Source of the DNA: KK5 sp034043675
GTDB taxonomy: Bacteria; Pseudomonadota; Gammaproteobacteria; Burkholderiales; Burkholderiaceae_C
Assembly (NCBI RefSeq): GCF_034043675.1
Contig: NZ_JAXCLA010000008.1
Span: forward strand, 248,001 to 312,000
Length of the DNA stretch: 64,000 nt
Direction of reading: 5' to 3'
A program made the position numbers and the translations under genes. The notes under the pieces were generated by a model. The model made no database searches. It was not told the DNA's origin and saw only the letters and a list, made by a program, of their open reading frames with translations. Positions 18,308-26,760 of this stretch are shown piece after piece. Numbering within the stretch: position 1 is the first letter of the stretch; each line of letters starts with the position of its first letter.

Positions 18308-18781
18308 GAGGCGGCGATCAGCGTCCCTTTGGCGAGGGCTCCAGAAGCTCGACCGCGGCGGCCAGAACCTGAATGACCTTGATATCCACTAGGTCGGCGG
18401 AACGCACCATTTCCTGGGCCGAGTCGAGGATTCCTCACTTGCGGCGAGCCGATTCCTTGACCAGCATGACATTAGCTGACAGCCCCGCGAGGCGTATTCC
18501 TACAAGATGTTGAGTCATTGAGGAATTGGTCGCTCATGCAATCGGTGGAAATCTGAGGCTGTCGGAACCAGACCGATTCGTCTCGATGCGATCCATTCCG
18601 TTTGGCACCGACGAGGCCCGATGCATCGTGCATCGGGCCTCTCCTTTCGACGATGGCGCCCCGCAAGCGCGTGTTCCATGTGATGCCTCGTCGACGGCCT
18701 ACCGCATGCGCACGTCATTCGACACCTGTCCGGCGGGCCGCACAATAGCCGTCGCAGTTGGGTATCACATCGAGCGGGAGT
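18308..18781. other. Gap of 474 bases with an isolated hairpin
   Basis: No open frame here has a convincing ribosome site. The clearest content is the 13-bp stem at 18613-18641, listed separately. The left part presumably carries the promoter of the phosphatase gene. Confidence 0.5.
18613..18648 (+). terminator. Strong hairpin, possible terminator without an upstream gene
   Basis: GAGGCCCGATGCA pairs perfectly with TGCATCGGGCCTC around a TCG loop (18613-18641), followed on the plus strand by TCCTTTC, a weak pyrimidine run. This looks like a factor-independent terminator read on the plus strand, but no gene ends before it on that strand. On the minus strand it could end the gene of the 147-residue protein (18782-19225), though no T-run follows it in that direction. 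Confidence 0.55.
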
Positions 18782-19225
18782 TCAGCATCCGCGTCGCCCG
18801 CGAGAAGTCGCCTGAAACTGCGTCGGGTCCAACGCATACGTCCAGGCACGCGACCTCATCAGGCCAGACAGCAGGCCCTTCCGCGTCGGGCTGAGCGTCG
18901 TCTCAAACTCGGGGGAGAACAGCTCGCAGTCCAAAACCCGTGCGAGTTGGCAGACCAGCCTGCAGAAGTAGTCGCAGTCGGATCGCGCGTCGATAGCAAT
19001 CCATGCGGCATGCTTGCCGGGAGCAAGTTCCGTCAGGTCAATGCGGTTGCCATGCGCATAGCCGTAGGTGGTCGAACCATCGTCCACGTTTGAAACCCTG
19101 GGCGTGGTGGCGGCCAACAGGCGGTGCAGGAAAGTGATCTCGCCGGAGTTCAGCGGCGCGTGCTCGCGATCAGACCAGGAGGCCGCTGCCGGAACCAATG
19201 AGACGTCGAATTGCCAAATCGCCAT
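18782..19225 (-). CDS. Conserved-looking hypothetical protein, 147 residues
   Basis: The start MAIWQFDVSLVPA with a strong ribosome site (AAGGGAG) makes this a credible gene. The protein is soluble, with no signal peptide, and has no motif that I recognise; the middle (DDGSTTYGYAHGNRIDLTEL, ARSDCDYFCRLVCQLARVLDCELFSPE) suggests a compact alpha/beta fold. It lies alone between two minus-strand genes, and could be a small immunity-type or adaptor protein, but nothing proves it. Confidence 0.6.
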   Translation of the reverse strand: MAIWQFDVSLVPAAASWSDREHAPLNSGEITFLHRLLAATTPRVSNVDDGSTTYGYAHGNRIDLTELAPGKHAAWIAIDARSDCDYFCRLVCQLARVLDCELFSPEFETTLSPTRKGLLSGLMRSRAWTYALDPTQFQATSRGRRGC

Positions 19226-19286
19226 CGCAATCTCCCTTGTTGTCTCGTATCGTCAGAGCAACATCTCGACACGCGGCGCGACCACC

Positions 19287-19691
19287 TCAACGGTCAGTCG
19301 GCAACCTTGAAAGAGCGCGGATCATCAGCGCTCCCATGAGCCCCGCCAGGAGCACTGCTGCAATCGGATAGGCGCGGATGGTGTCGCCGAAGCGAAGCGT
19401 CGGCGGCTCAGCATCCACGGCGTCCTCGAGCGGCCTCTCGTGACCGGGCGCGAATTGCTCTTCGCCCGAACCGGTGGTCACATGCAGCGGCGGGAAAATA
19501 GGCCCGTCCGAATCGCCGAGATCGTCGAGTGCCGAACGAGCGTGCGTCACGCCGTCCCGAAGCAGGTCGATGTCCGGCGCCACACCCGCCGATGGCGGAG
19601 AGGCAGTGCCTGTAGGAATGCTCTCGACATGTCCATATGGCACCTTTTCGGGACTGGCGACAGGTTCTTGAAGTTTTGACGTGCTGTTCAT
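19287..19691 (-). CDS. Acidic protein with a C-terminal membrane anchor
   Basis: A 134-residue protein with a long hydrophilic acidic region and one C-terminal hydrophobic helix (YPIAAVLLAGLMGALMIRAL), so it is probably tail-anchored in the inner membrane. The start at 19691 is preceded by GGAGATC; the open frame upstream of it has an unlikely composition. The layout matches the smaller protein at 27675-27935 and recalls ElaB/DUF883-type stationary-phase proteins, which bind ribosomes at the membrane. Sequence similarity to that family is not clear. Confidence 0.6.
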   Translation of the reverse strand: MNSTSKLQEPVASPEKVPYGHVESIPTGTASPPSAGVAPDIDLLRDGVTHARSALDDLGDSDGPIFPPLHVTTGSGEEQFAPGHERPLEDAVDAEPPTLRFGDTIRAYPIAAVLLAGLMGALMIRALSRLPTDR

Positions 19692-19926
19692 GGCTGATCT
19701 CCGGGAGGCGGCGCACTGAGCAACGGCAAACCAGATGCCGCGAACTCCTGGTGTTGCATCAGGCCGGCACGGATCCGGGAGCAGTTGTCGCAGCGCAGAC
19801 AGCGCGCCCACGCGGCGAGTCAACGGCTCGATCCCGCGTGAGCGCATAGGCCGACTTCCCACCTTACGTGCGGTGCTACCTGGATGAGTTGTTGGATACC
19901 ATCAGCCGACCACAGCAACCGTCCCG

Positions 19927-20406
19927 TCAACGTCCTCGTCGACTTCGGCTCGTCCCCGCAGCCACGATTGCAGCGCCCGCAGCGACGATCAGCAGGTCTT
20001 CGATCAGCCCGCTGCGGGTCTGTCCGATGCGCACCATGGCCCTCTTCCGAGCGGCGAGGGTTAAATAGGCGAGAGGAACGGCGGTAACAACGGCGAGTGC
20101 GGCGCCGGTGCGCACCTGGCCCTTCGGGGCCAAGGCCGCACCCGCGATACCTGCGCTCATGACGCGTGCCAGAAGGCCAAGGAACACAGTCCGATCGGGT
20201 GCTGTCTTCATCTTGTCGCCGAAAAGCTCGCCGACGCCCAATGCCAGCGCTCCGACTTTGAACGCGGGTCTGTCCAACAGGGCAAGGCTGCCCGGAACCG
20301 AGCGGCCGGCAAGGCGCGCCGCGACCAGTGACGCCATCGGTGTCATCGATCGCGCACTGGCGACCGCCCCGATCAGCAGCGATGAGAGCAGGCGACGGAT
20401 TTCCAT
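19927..20406 (-). CDS. DUF4126 family membrane protein
   Basis: A 159-residue protein with four or five hydrophobic segments. The N-terminal ASARSMTPMASLVAARLAG part, a conserved Arg-Ser-x-Thr-Pro, and the central FLGLLARVMSAGIAGAALA region fit DUF4126, a family of unknown function. Start ATG at 20406. It belongs to a row of small membrane proteins upstream (on the minus strand, downstream) of the ku-ligD operon. Confidence 0.72.
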   Translation of the reverse strand: MEIRRLLSSLLIGAVASARSMTPMASLVAARLAGRSVPGSLALLDRPAFKVGALALGVGELFGDKMKTAPDRTVFLGLLARVMSAGIAGAALAPKGQVRTGAALAVVTAVPLAYLTLAARKRAMVRIGQTRSGLIEDLLIVAAGAAIVAAGTSRSRRGR

Positions 20407-20434
20407 CTTGATCGACCCTGTGTACGAGGTTTAC

Positions 20435-20791
20435 TCAGACCGCCTGCTGCGCGAGCGCTACAGCTTCGAGCCGCGCCGGTGCCGCTCTATCTGTGTCGTC
20501 AGCCCCAAGTTGCCTTTCGGAGCCCCCGGAGAGGCGACGCATCTCAAGGCCTGCGAGCCCGACACCCAGCGTGCAAAGCGCCAAGTTCACGATGCTTGTG
20601 CCCGCGAGGAGATAGAGGCCCGCCAACAGGACAGAACCGCGCAATAGCAAACGGCAGCACCGCAGAAATCCAAGTCGCGGAGAACTGGTCCATTGCAAGG
20701 ACACCCGCCCGACCAGCAGCGAGCCCAGTGCGATGCCACCCAGCACCTGCGTGAGCAGTTCGAGACGTTGATGCGATGCGGCCATGGACAT
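20435..20791 (-). CDS. Small membrane protein, DUF1469/YqjE-like layout
   Basis: A 118-residue protein with two hydrophobic segments (about 15-35 and 50-80) and an acidic tail. I chose the start at 20791 because the longer open frame (to 20977) begins with an implausible Arg/Pro-rich stretch. The layout of a short cytoplasmic helix, two helices and a charged tail recalls the YqjE family of stress-linked inner-membrane proteins, but I cannot see a diagnostic motif. Confidence 0.5.
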   Translation of the reverse strand: MSMAASHQRLELLTQVLGGIALGSLLVGRVSLQWTSSPRLGFLRCCRLLLRGSVLLAGLYLLAGTSIVNLALCTLGVGLAGLEMRRLSGGSERQLGADDTDRAAPARLEAVALAQQAV

Positions 20792-20885
20792 GAATTTGCA
20801 TCCATGCCCTGCCCTCGTATGTAGGACGTCGCGCCGTCCCTCCGTCACTAGGCAACGATGTAGCCGCTGGAGCGCTCGGAAGAGA

Positions 20886-21839
20886 TCAGGCGGCCTTTCT
20901 GCGTCCCGCGGCGGCCTTCTTCGCGGGGGCCCGTGCAGGCTTCTTGCCAGTCTTCTGGGCCGTGCCTGCTGCGGCACGCGCTGCGCCGGACGAGGCCTTG
21001 CGGCCTCCAGCCTTTGAGTTGAGGCTCTGCTTGAGCAGGTCCGACAGGTCTATCACGTTGGAACCGGCAACGTCCGGTGTCTCCTCCAGCGGCTCGACCT
21101 TTGCCTTGTCGCCGGCCTTTGCCTTCTTGGCGACAAGTTCCCGCACGGCGCTCGTGAACTCATCCTCGTAGTCGGTCGGCTTCCAGGTCGTTGTCATCTC
21201 CGCAATCAATTGCCCCGCCATCTTCATCTCCGCGGGTTTCAAGCTGTTGGCGGCGACTCCCACCTTCGGCAGGTACAGCCCGTCAGGAGAACGGATCTCG
21301 GCGGCCCAGCGCAGGATGCCCAACATCAGCGCCGGCCCGGCGGGAACGAGGGCGGCCAGATGCTCCTTGTTGTGAAGGACGAAGCGCGCGATACCGATGA
21401 CGCCGGCCTGAGTGAGCGCCTCGCGCAAGAGCGCGTAGACACGGTCGGCTTTCCCTTCGGGCGCCAGGTAGTATGGCTTCTCGGTGTAGAAGAAGGAGAC
21501 ATCGGTCGCCTTGACGAAGGTCTCGATCGCAATGGTCTGCGTCCGCTTCGGGTAGGCAGCCTTGATCTCGTCGTCGGAAAGCACGACGTAATCCCCACCC
21601 TCGATCTTCACGCCCTTGACGATGTTGGCCTGTTCGATCTCCTTGCCGGTGCGCTTGTTGATGCGTTTGTAGCCCACCGGATCCATGGTCCGCTTGTCGA
21701 GCCAATCGAAGTCGACCTCCTGCTCGTCAGTTGCGGAATGCAAGGACACCGGTACATGGACAAGGCCAAAGGAAATGGCCCCTTTCCAGATAGAACGGGA
21801 GGCGGACGCTGCGGTGGGGCGAGCTTGGCGAGTTGCCAT
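20886..21839 (-). CDS. ku: Ku DNA end-binding protein (first copy)
   Basis: A 317-residue bacterial Ku homodimer subunit that rings DNA ends in non-homologous end joining and recruits LigD. The start MATRQARPTAASASRSIWKG leads into the Ku core (ISFGLVHVPVSLHSAT, then VGYKRINKRTGKEI, YYLAPEGKADRVYALLREAL). The C-terminal 50 residues are a Lys/Ala-rich basic tail (KTGKKPARAPAKKAAAGRRK) of the type that helps DNA sliding and LigD contact. A strong ribosome site (AAAGGAG) precedes the ATG. It is the third gene of a DUF3606-ligD-ku unit. Confidence 0.95.
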   Translation of the reverse strand: MATRQARPTAASASRSIWKGAISFGLVHVPVSLHSATDEQEVDFDWLDKRTMDPVGYKRINKRTGKEIEQANIVKGVKIEGGDYVVLSDDEIKAAYPKRTQTIAIETFVKATDVSFFYTEKPYYLAPEGKADRVYALLREALTQAGVIGIARFVLHNKEHLAALVPAGPALMLGILRWAAEIRSPDGLYLPKVGVAANSLKPAEMKMAGQLIAEMTTTWKPTDYEDEFTSAVRELVAKKAKAGDKAKVEPLEETPDVAGSNVIDLSDLLKQSLNSKAGGRKASSGAARAAAGTAQKTGKKPARAPAKKAAAGRRKAA

Positions 21840-21860
21840 GGCAGTCTCCTTTACTGGATA

Positions 21861-24461
21861 TCAAGGTTGGAGCTTGAGCTTCTTCCTGGCCACGGTCAGC
21901 GTCTGCCGCGAGGTCCAGTACTCGGCCCAAGGATCGGACGGCTCGAAGGACAGGTATTCGCGCGTCGTTGCGATCGTCCACTGCGCTCCGCCCTTCAAGG
22001 TTGGCAACTGTTCCCAGGAGACCGGCACCGAGACACCCAGGCCCGGCCGCGCGCGCGCCGAGAAGGCGCTGGCGGTGGTCTGGCCATGGCCGTTGCGCAG
22101 ATAGTCGATAAAGATCTTGCCCAAGCGATTGCCGCCACCTGCCTTGGCGACGAAGCGCTGCGGGATGGTCTTGGCCATGTGGGCCACGACGGTCCGAGAA
22201 AAGTCCTTGACGGCCTCGTAGTCCAGCCTGGGCGCCAGCGGCACGACGACATGCAGGCCCTTGCCGCCGCTGGTCTTGAGCCAGCAGCTCAGTTCAAGTT
22301 CCTCCAGCATCGTGCGGGTCAGCAACGCGGCCTCCTGGACATGTGCCCAGCTCACGCCCTCACCAGGATCCAGATCGAACACCACCCGATCAGGTTGGTC
22401 GATGCGCTTCGCGGTGGAGTTCCACGTATGGAATTCGATGACGTTCAGCTGAGCCGCATTGAGCAGCCCGGCGACGCTATCGACCGTGAGCAGCTCTTGG
22501 TGGCCGGGCCACAGTGCAGGATCCAGCTCGGTCAGGCCGTCGAGCTTCGCGTCCGAATGCTTCTGGAAGAACAGTTGCCCGCTGACGCCCTGTGGTGCGC
22601 GAACCAGTGACACCGGCCGGCCACGCAGGTGGGGCAGGATGCGATCCGCAATGCTTTCGTAGAAATGGAACAGGTCGATCTTGCGCAGGCCAGTCGATGG
22701 ATCGATCACCCGATCGGGATGTGAGACCTTGACCGACACCCGTGGCTTGGCCGACGGCGCGGGCGCCTTGGCTCTCGCGGCCAGTACGGTGCCGCTCTCG
22801 CGGACGACCGAGGATGCTGGCTTGTCAGCCCGCACGCCCCGGAAGCTTGCGTGCCGAATGTTCCCATCCGGGGTCCACTCGCCGAAGGCCACCTCGACCA
22901 CCATCTCAGGCCTCACCCAGCGCTCGGCACCGCGAGTCCGCCGGGACCAGCGGCCGGGCGCTACCTGAGCCGGATCCACCGTGGGCTCCGCTGACACCAG
23001 GTCGAGCAGGCGCTCATGCAAGGCACGGCCCTCGGTAGCGGACCATCCCGTTCCCACGGATCCCGCTGAGCGCAGCCGTCCAGACGCATCGTGGTAGCCC
23101 AGAAGCAGCGCGCCCACCTCATTGGCGGCGTTGCTTCGATCGGTGAAGCCGATGACGACGAACTCCTGGCGGTGCTGGCATTTGAGTTTCAGCCACGTGT
23201 CGGTCCGCCGCGATTCGTAAGGCGAACCCGCCTCCTTCAGCATCACGCCCTCAAGCCCCAGGTGACACGCCGCATCGAGTACCGCTGCCGGCGAACTCGG
23301 CAATTCCTCGCTGAAACGGATGCGATCGGAAGCCTGGTCCTTGAGCAGCTCACGCAGGACCAGCCGCCGGCTGCGGACGGGCACCTGCCGGAGATCCATG
23401 TTGCCCAGGAAAGGCACATCGAACAGGTACAGGATGATGTCTTCCGTCCGCGTGCTATCGATGGCGTTCTGCAAACGATTGAAGTCCGGCGTGCCGTGCT
23501 CGTTCATGACCACCATCTCGCCATCCAGCCATGCGCGCTCGATGCCGATGCGTTCCAGCGCCCCGGCCAGCGACTTCAGTTTCGCGGTCCAGTCATTGCC
23601 ATTGCGCGTCAGGATCCTGGCCTTGCCCGCGGCGATCCTGACGATCGCGCGATAGCCGTCGAACTTGTTCTCGATCAACCAAACTCCGGTGGCCGGCGGC
23701 GCGGTCGCCAGCGTGGCCAACTGGGGCTCAAGCACCACCGGGAAACGGGCCTTGATGGCTTTTGACAGATCCGGGCCACCGACCGGCTGTGCAGGATTGA
23801 CGGCACGAGGTTCGCGCTGTTCGACCGGGCCCAGCGGATGGGTGAGGACACTGTCCGGCAGTGCGGTGATGACGTCATACTCGGCCGTAGGCCGAGCCCA
23901 CGCGTCTCCGCGTTTCTTCAGCAGCAACCACTGCTCCTGCTTGCGTTCACCCGGCTTCGAAATGCGCACAAGCTCCCACAGGCCCGCCAGCTTCTGGCCA
24001 TGCAGCTGGAAGATCAGCTTGCCCTTGGCCAGGCCCTCGCCTGCATCGCCGACCGGCTCCCAGGTGCCCCGGTCCCAGACGATCACCTTGCCTGCGCCAT
24101 AGTGACGTTTGGGGATGTCCCCCTCGAACTCGTTGTAGCTGACCGGATGGTCCTCGACGTGGATCGCCATCTGCTTGACCGACGGATCGAATGTCGGGCC
24201 CTTGGGCACTGCCCAGCTGACCATCACGCCACCGAGTTCGAGCCGGAAGTCGTAGTGAAGGTGGGAAGCCCAGTGCTTCTGGATCACGAATACCAGCGGC
24301 TCCTTGCCGCGACGCCGCCGCACCCTTCCCGCAGGCTCCGGCGTCGCCTTGAAATCGCGCTTTGCGTTGTAGCTGCCCAGCGGCATATCGGCACGATCTT
24401 TGTCCTGCGCCGGTTTGGCCGTCCTGCGGACACTGTGGTCGGAGCGCGACTCAGCGGCCAC
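21861..24461 (-). CDS. ligD: Multifunctional NHEJ DNA ligase LigD (phosphoesterase-ligase-polymerase)
   Basis: The 866-residue enzyme processes and seals double-strand breaks with Ku. Domains in order: 3'-phosphoesterase (about 50-190; FVIQKHWASHLHYDFRLELG), ATP-dependent ligase (about 240-540; nucleotidylated Lys266 in ENKFDGYR, then DGEMVV and LEGVMLKE) and primase-polymerase (about 580-860; SHPDRVIDP, the metal-binding DLDPGEG, and TSGGKGLHVVVPL). This order is typical of proteobacterial LigD. The start codon is GTG at 24461, two bases after the DUF3606 stop, with AAAGAGGAG in front of it; a shorter product from the ATG near residue 26 is possible. Confidence 0.95.
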   Translation of the reverse strand: MAAESRSDHSVRRTAKPAQDKDRADMPLGSYNAKRDFKATPEPAGRVRRRRGKEPLVFVIQKHWASHLHYDFRLELGGVMVSWAVPKGPTFDPSVKQMAIHVEDHPVSYNEFEGDIPKRHYGAGKVIVWDRGTWEPVGDAGEGLAKGKLIFQLHGQKLAGLWELVRISKPGERKQEQWLLLKKRGDAWARPTAEYDVITALPDSVLTHPLGPVEQREPRAVNPAQPVGGPDLSKAIKARFPVVLEPQLATLATAPPATGVWLIENKFDGYRAIVRIAAGKARILTRNGNDWTAKLKSLAGALERIGIERAWLDGEMVVMNEHGTPDFNRLQNAIDSTRTEDIILYLFDVPFLGNMDLRQVPVRSRRLVLRELLKDQASDRIRFSEELPSSPAAVLDAACHLGLEGVMLKEAGSPYESRRTDTWLKLKCQHRQEFVVIGFTDRSNAANEVGALLLGYHDASGRLRSAGSVGTGWSATEGRALHERLLDLVSAEPTVDPAQVAPGRWSRRTRGAERWVRPEMVVEVAFGEWTPDGNIRHASFRGVRADKPASSVVRESGTVLAARAKAPAPSAKPRVSVKVSHPDRVIDPSTGLRKIDLFHFYESIADRILPHLRGRPVSLVRAPQGVSGQLFFQKHSDAKLDGLTELDPALWPGHQELLTVDSVAGLLNAAQLNVIEFHTWNSTAKRIDQPDRVVFDLDPGEGVSWAHVQEAALLTRTMLEELELSCWLKTSGGKGLHVVVPLAPRLDYEAVKDFSRTVVAHMAKTIPQRFVAKAGGGNRLGKIFIDYLRNGHGQTTASAFSARARPGLGVSVPVSWEQLPTLKGGAQWTIATTREYLSFEPSDPWAEYWTSRQTLTVARKKLKLQP

Positions 24462-24463
24462 GC

Positions 24464-24643
24464 CTACTCCTCTTTCAGATAGCGCTCTACCGCCGGCGCC
24501 TCGTTGCCGACGGCTTTCACCGCGTCGCGCAGCTTGGCAGCGGAGACACCAAACTTGGTTGACCAGTACTGGACCTCGTAGTCCTCGTCGAGGCTGATCC
24601 GACTGCGGTCCTGTCCGCCGGCGTTGGATTTGTCGTCTGGCAT
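24464..24643 (-). CDS. DUF3606 family small protein (second copy)
   Basis: A 59-residue paralogue of the product of 10614-10799, sharing the DDKxxxGGQDRxRI start, the central acidic Tyr/Trp segment and the VSAAKLRDAVKAVG helix. The ATG at 24643 has a strong ribosome site (AAAGGAG); the longer open frame to 24673 does not. Its stop is two bases from the ligD start, so it is the leader gene of the ligD-ku operon. Function unknown. Confidence 0.87.
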   Translation of the reverse strand: MPDDKSNAGGQDRSRISLDEDYEVQYWSTKFGVSAAKLRDAVKAVGNEAPAVERYLKEE

Positions 24644-24722
24644 TGGGGTCTCCTTTGGAATGCAGTGACGCAAAGAAGCATTTCGTGTGCCTGCTCGTCC
24701 GCCCCAGTCGTTCGCTCCGCGC

Positions 24723-25577
24723 TCAGCCGTCCTGCGACCGCGACAATCGACGGTAAGCGCTGAAATGCCTCAATGCGGCTTGCGCATCGCCGCTTCGCTC
24801 CATGAGTACCGCGCTGTTGTAGTGGGCGTCGGCAAACGCAGGGTCCAACTGCAGCGCTCGTCCATAGGCCTCGATCGCATGCGAGATCTGACCCCGATCC
24901 TCCAGCGCGATGCCCCGGTTGAAGTGCACCAGCGGCGATTCCCCGCAATGTCGCGTGGCCTGGTCGTACAGCACGACGGCGTCCTTGCAACGGCCGGCCT
25001 CGCAAAGCATGGCGCCGAGGTTGAGGTAGGCGTCTTCGAAGCAGGGATCGAGGCGGATGGCTTCCCGATAGCTGGCTTCGGCCGCATGATCATCGGTGGC
25101 CTCGAGAGCGATTGCCCGATCGAACTGCGTGAGCGCCTCCTTCTTGGCCCTGCCGTCGGTGCTGCCGTCCAGGGACTCGACCAGGACCGCTCCGGACGAC
25201 GGCTCGCGATCGAAGGACAGCAACAGCTGCCCCGTCTCCGCCTCCCACAAGCTATCGCCGTCGCGTACCGCCACGGCATCGCCGACGGCCAGGATGCGCA
25301 GGCCACTGATGGGAAGTTCCGCAGGAAGCTCACCGCGCAGCGCATCGAGCGCGCGAACGATGCTTCGGGTGGACAGGTGGGCGATACGCAGAGACTGGGC
25401 CGTTCGCATCAGCACCAGGTCCTGGAACCTGAACCTCAGCTCGTTTCGGGCGCCGCGGCTTGGGGCGACGAAGCCCGCCGCCACCAGGGCCATTACGGTC
25501 GCACGTGGCAGGCCCAGCACCTGTTCGACGCCACGTACCGTATAGGACGCCTCGTCCGGCATTGCAGGCGCATTCAC
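24723..25577 (-). CDS. MerR-type HTH protein with tetratricopeptide repeats
   Basis: The 284-residue protein combines a MerR-like winged helix at the N-terminus (about 10-85; YTVRGVEQVLGLPRATVMALVAAG) with a linker (about 90-140) and three or four TPR units (about 145-275; DHAAEASYREAIRLDPCFED, AYLNLGAMLCEAGR, HAIEAYGRALQLDPAFADAH). Such a fusion suggests a DNA-binding regulator whose activity depends on protein contacts. Its GTG start overlaps the stop of the second ku gene by four bases (GTGA, 25574-25577), so translation of the two is coupled and it is likely to act together with, or regulate, this Ku. Confidence 0.85.
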   Translation of the reverse strand: MNAPAMPDEASYTVRGVEQVLGLPRATVMALVAAGFVAPSRGARNELRFRFQDLVLMRTAQSLRIAHLSTRSIVRALDALRGELPAELPISGLRILAVGDAVAVRDGDSLWEAETGQLLLSFDREPSSGAVLVESLDGSTDGRAKKEALTQFDRAIALEATDDHAAEASYREAIRLDPCFEDAYLNLGAMLCEAGRCKDAVVLYDQATRHCGESPLVHFNRGIALEDRGQISHAIEAYGRALQLDPAFADAHYNSAVLMERSGDAQAALRHFSAYRRLSRSQDG

Positions 25578-26518
25578 TTTCTCGCTCGCGCACGTGCTGA
25601 GACTGGACTGGGGGCCGCCTTCGCAGTTGCACGCTTGACTTCCTTGCGTGCAGGAGCAGCTTCCTTGATCGGGGTCACGTTAGAAGCCTTGTTCCCGGCC
25701 CCGCTGTTCGACTTCGTCGCCTGCTGCGAGGCAGCAGGCTTGCCAAGGCTCGCCCGCAGCGCTTCCATCAGGTCGATGACCTGCCCGCTGCTGGCCGCAT
25801 CCTCACTGTGCGCCGAAGCAACGACCTGCTTGCCACGGATCTTCTCGTCAATGGCCGCCAGCACCCGTTGCTTCTCCTCGTCCTCGAACGACTCGGGGTT
25901 GAAATCGTCGACTGCGATCTGGTCGACCAACTGCAGCGCCAGCTGCAACTCCGCCGGCTTCACCTCGGCATCCTCGATATTGAGATCCTTCAACGACCGG
26001 ACCTCATCGGCATAGCGGAGCTGCTGGAGGATCAGCCCATCTTCGGTGGCGCGCACCTGGACGATGTTCTGCTTGGCCTTCCAAGCCCACTTGGCAAGCG
26101 CGCACCGCCCCGCCTTCAGCATGGCCTCGCGCAGCAGACCATACGGCTTGGCGCCCCGTTTGTCCGGCGCGAGGAGATAGGACTTGTCGTAGAACAGCGG
26201 ATCGATCGCCGCGATCGGGACGAATGACACGATCTCGATCACATGGCTGCTGCCTTCCTCGAGGTTCTTGAGTTCCTCGGGTGAGAACAACACGAAATGA
26301 TCGGGCTCGACCTCGTAGCCCTTCACCATATCCTTGCGCTCGACGACCTTCTTGGTCCGCTCATTCACGTACTGCTGCTTGAGCCGGCTCCCATCCTTGT
26401 CCAACAGTTTGAACTGGATCTCCGAGCCACTCTCCGTGGCTGAGAACAATCGAACGGGGACATTGACGAGCCCGAAGCTCAGCGTGAGCGAGGCGATCGA
26501 TCTGGCGGAGGTAACCAT
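25574..26518 (-). CDS. ku: Ku DNA end-binding protein (second copy)
   Basis: A 314-residue Ku, clearly different from the first copy: the N-terminus ASLTLSFGLVNVPVRLFSAT, KQQYVNERTKKVVERKDMVKG and the core RSLKDLNIEDAEVKPAELQLA region belong to another Ku branch. It too ends in a basic Ala/Lys/Arg tail (ATAKAAPSPVSARARARK). The start at 26518 is preceded by AGGAG; the first in-frame start upstream (26542) lacks one. It is separated from ligD by the MerR-TPR gene and one small gap, and is probably a separate transcript. Two Ku proteins are known in several soil proteobacteria, where they can form heterodimers. Confidence 0.95.
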   Translation of the reverse strand: MVTSARSIASLTLSFGLVNVPVRLFSATESGSEIQFKLLDKDGSRLKQQYVNERTKKVVERKDMVKGYEVEPDHFVLFSPEELKNLEEGSSHVIEIVSFVPIAAIDPLFYDKSYLLAPDKRGAKPYGLLREAMLKAGRCALAKWAWKAKQNIVQVRATEDGLILQQLRYADEVRSLKDLNIEDAEVKPAELQLALQLVDQIAVDDFNPESFEDEEKQRVLAAIDEKIRGKQVVASAHSEDAASSGQVIDLMEALRASLGKPAASQQATKSNSGAGNKASNVTPIKEAAPARKEVKRATAKAAPSPVSARARARK

Positions 26519-26760
26519 GCTGTGCTCCTGGGGCCGCTGCAAATACCAGCTTAGTCACCTTGAGGCCGCAGCGCTGTACGCATTCAAGCCAAACCGGCGT
26601 AGGAAATGCTCGGAGCACGATAGAGATTCAGGCACTCGCATTGCCTTGGCGGCCCGGGTCGTGCTCATGCGGACGACTCGGACCGGCGCGCATTCTCATG
26701 AATGTGCGCCGAATCTCTTAGCAAGTTGTCGTCCGCATCGCGGACGGAGAAGGAGACACC

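Noticed and set aside
21210..22610. 466-codon plus-strand frame across ku and ligD
   Set aside because: Shadow of the minus-strand ku and ligD genes, which show full domain motifs.
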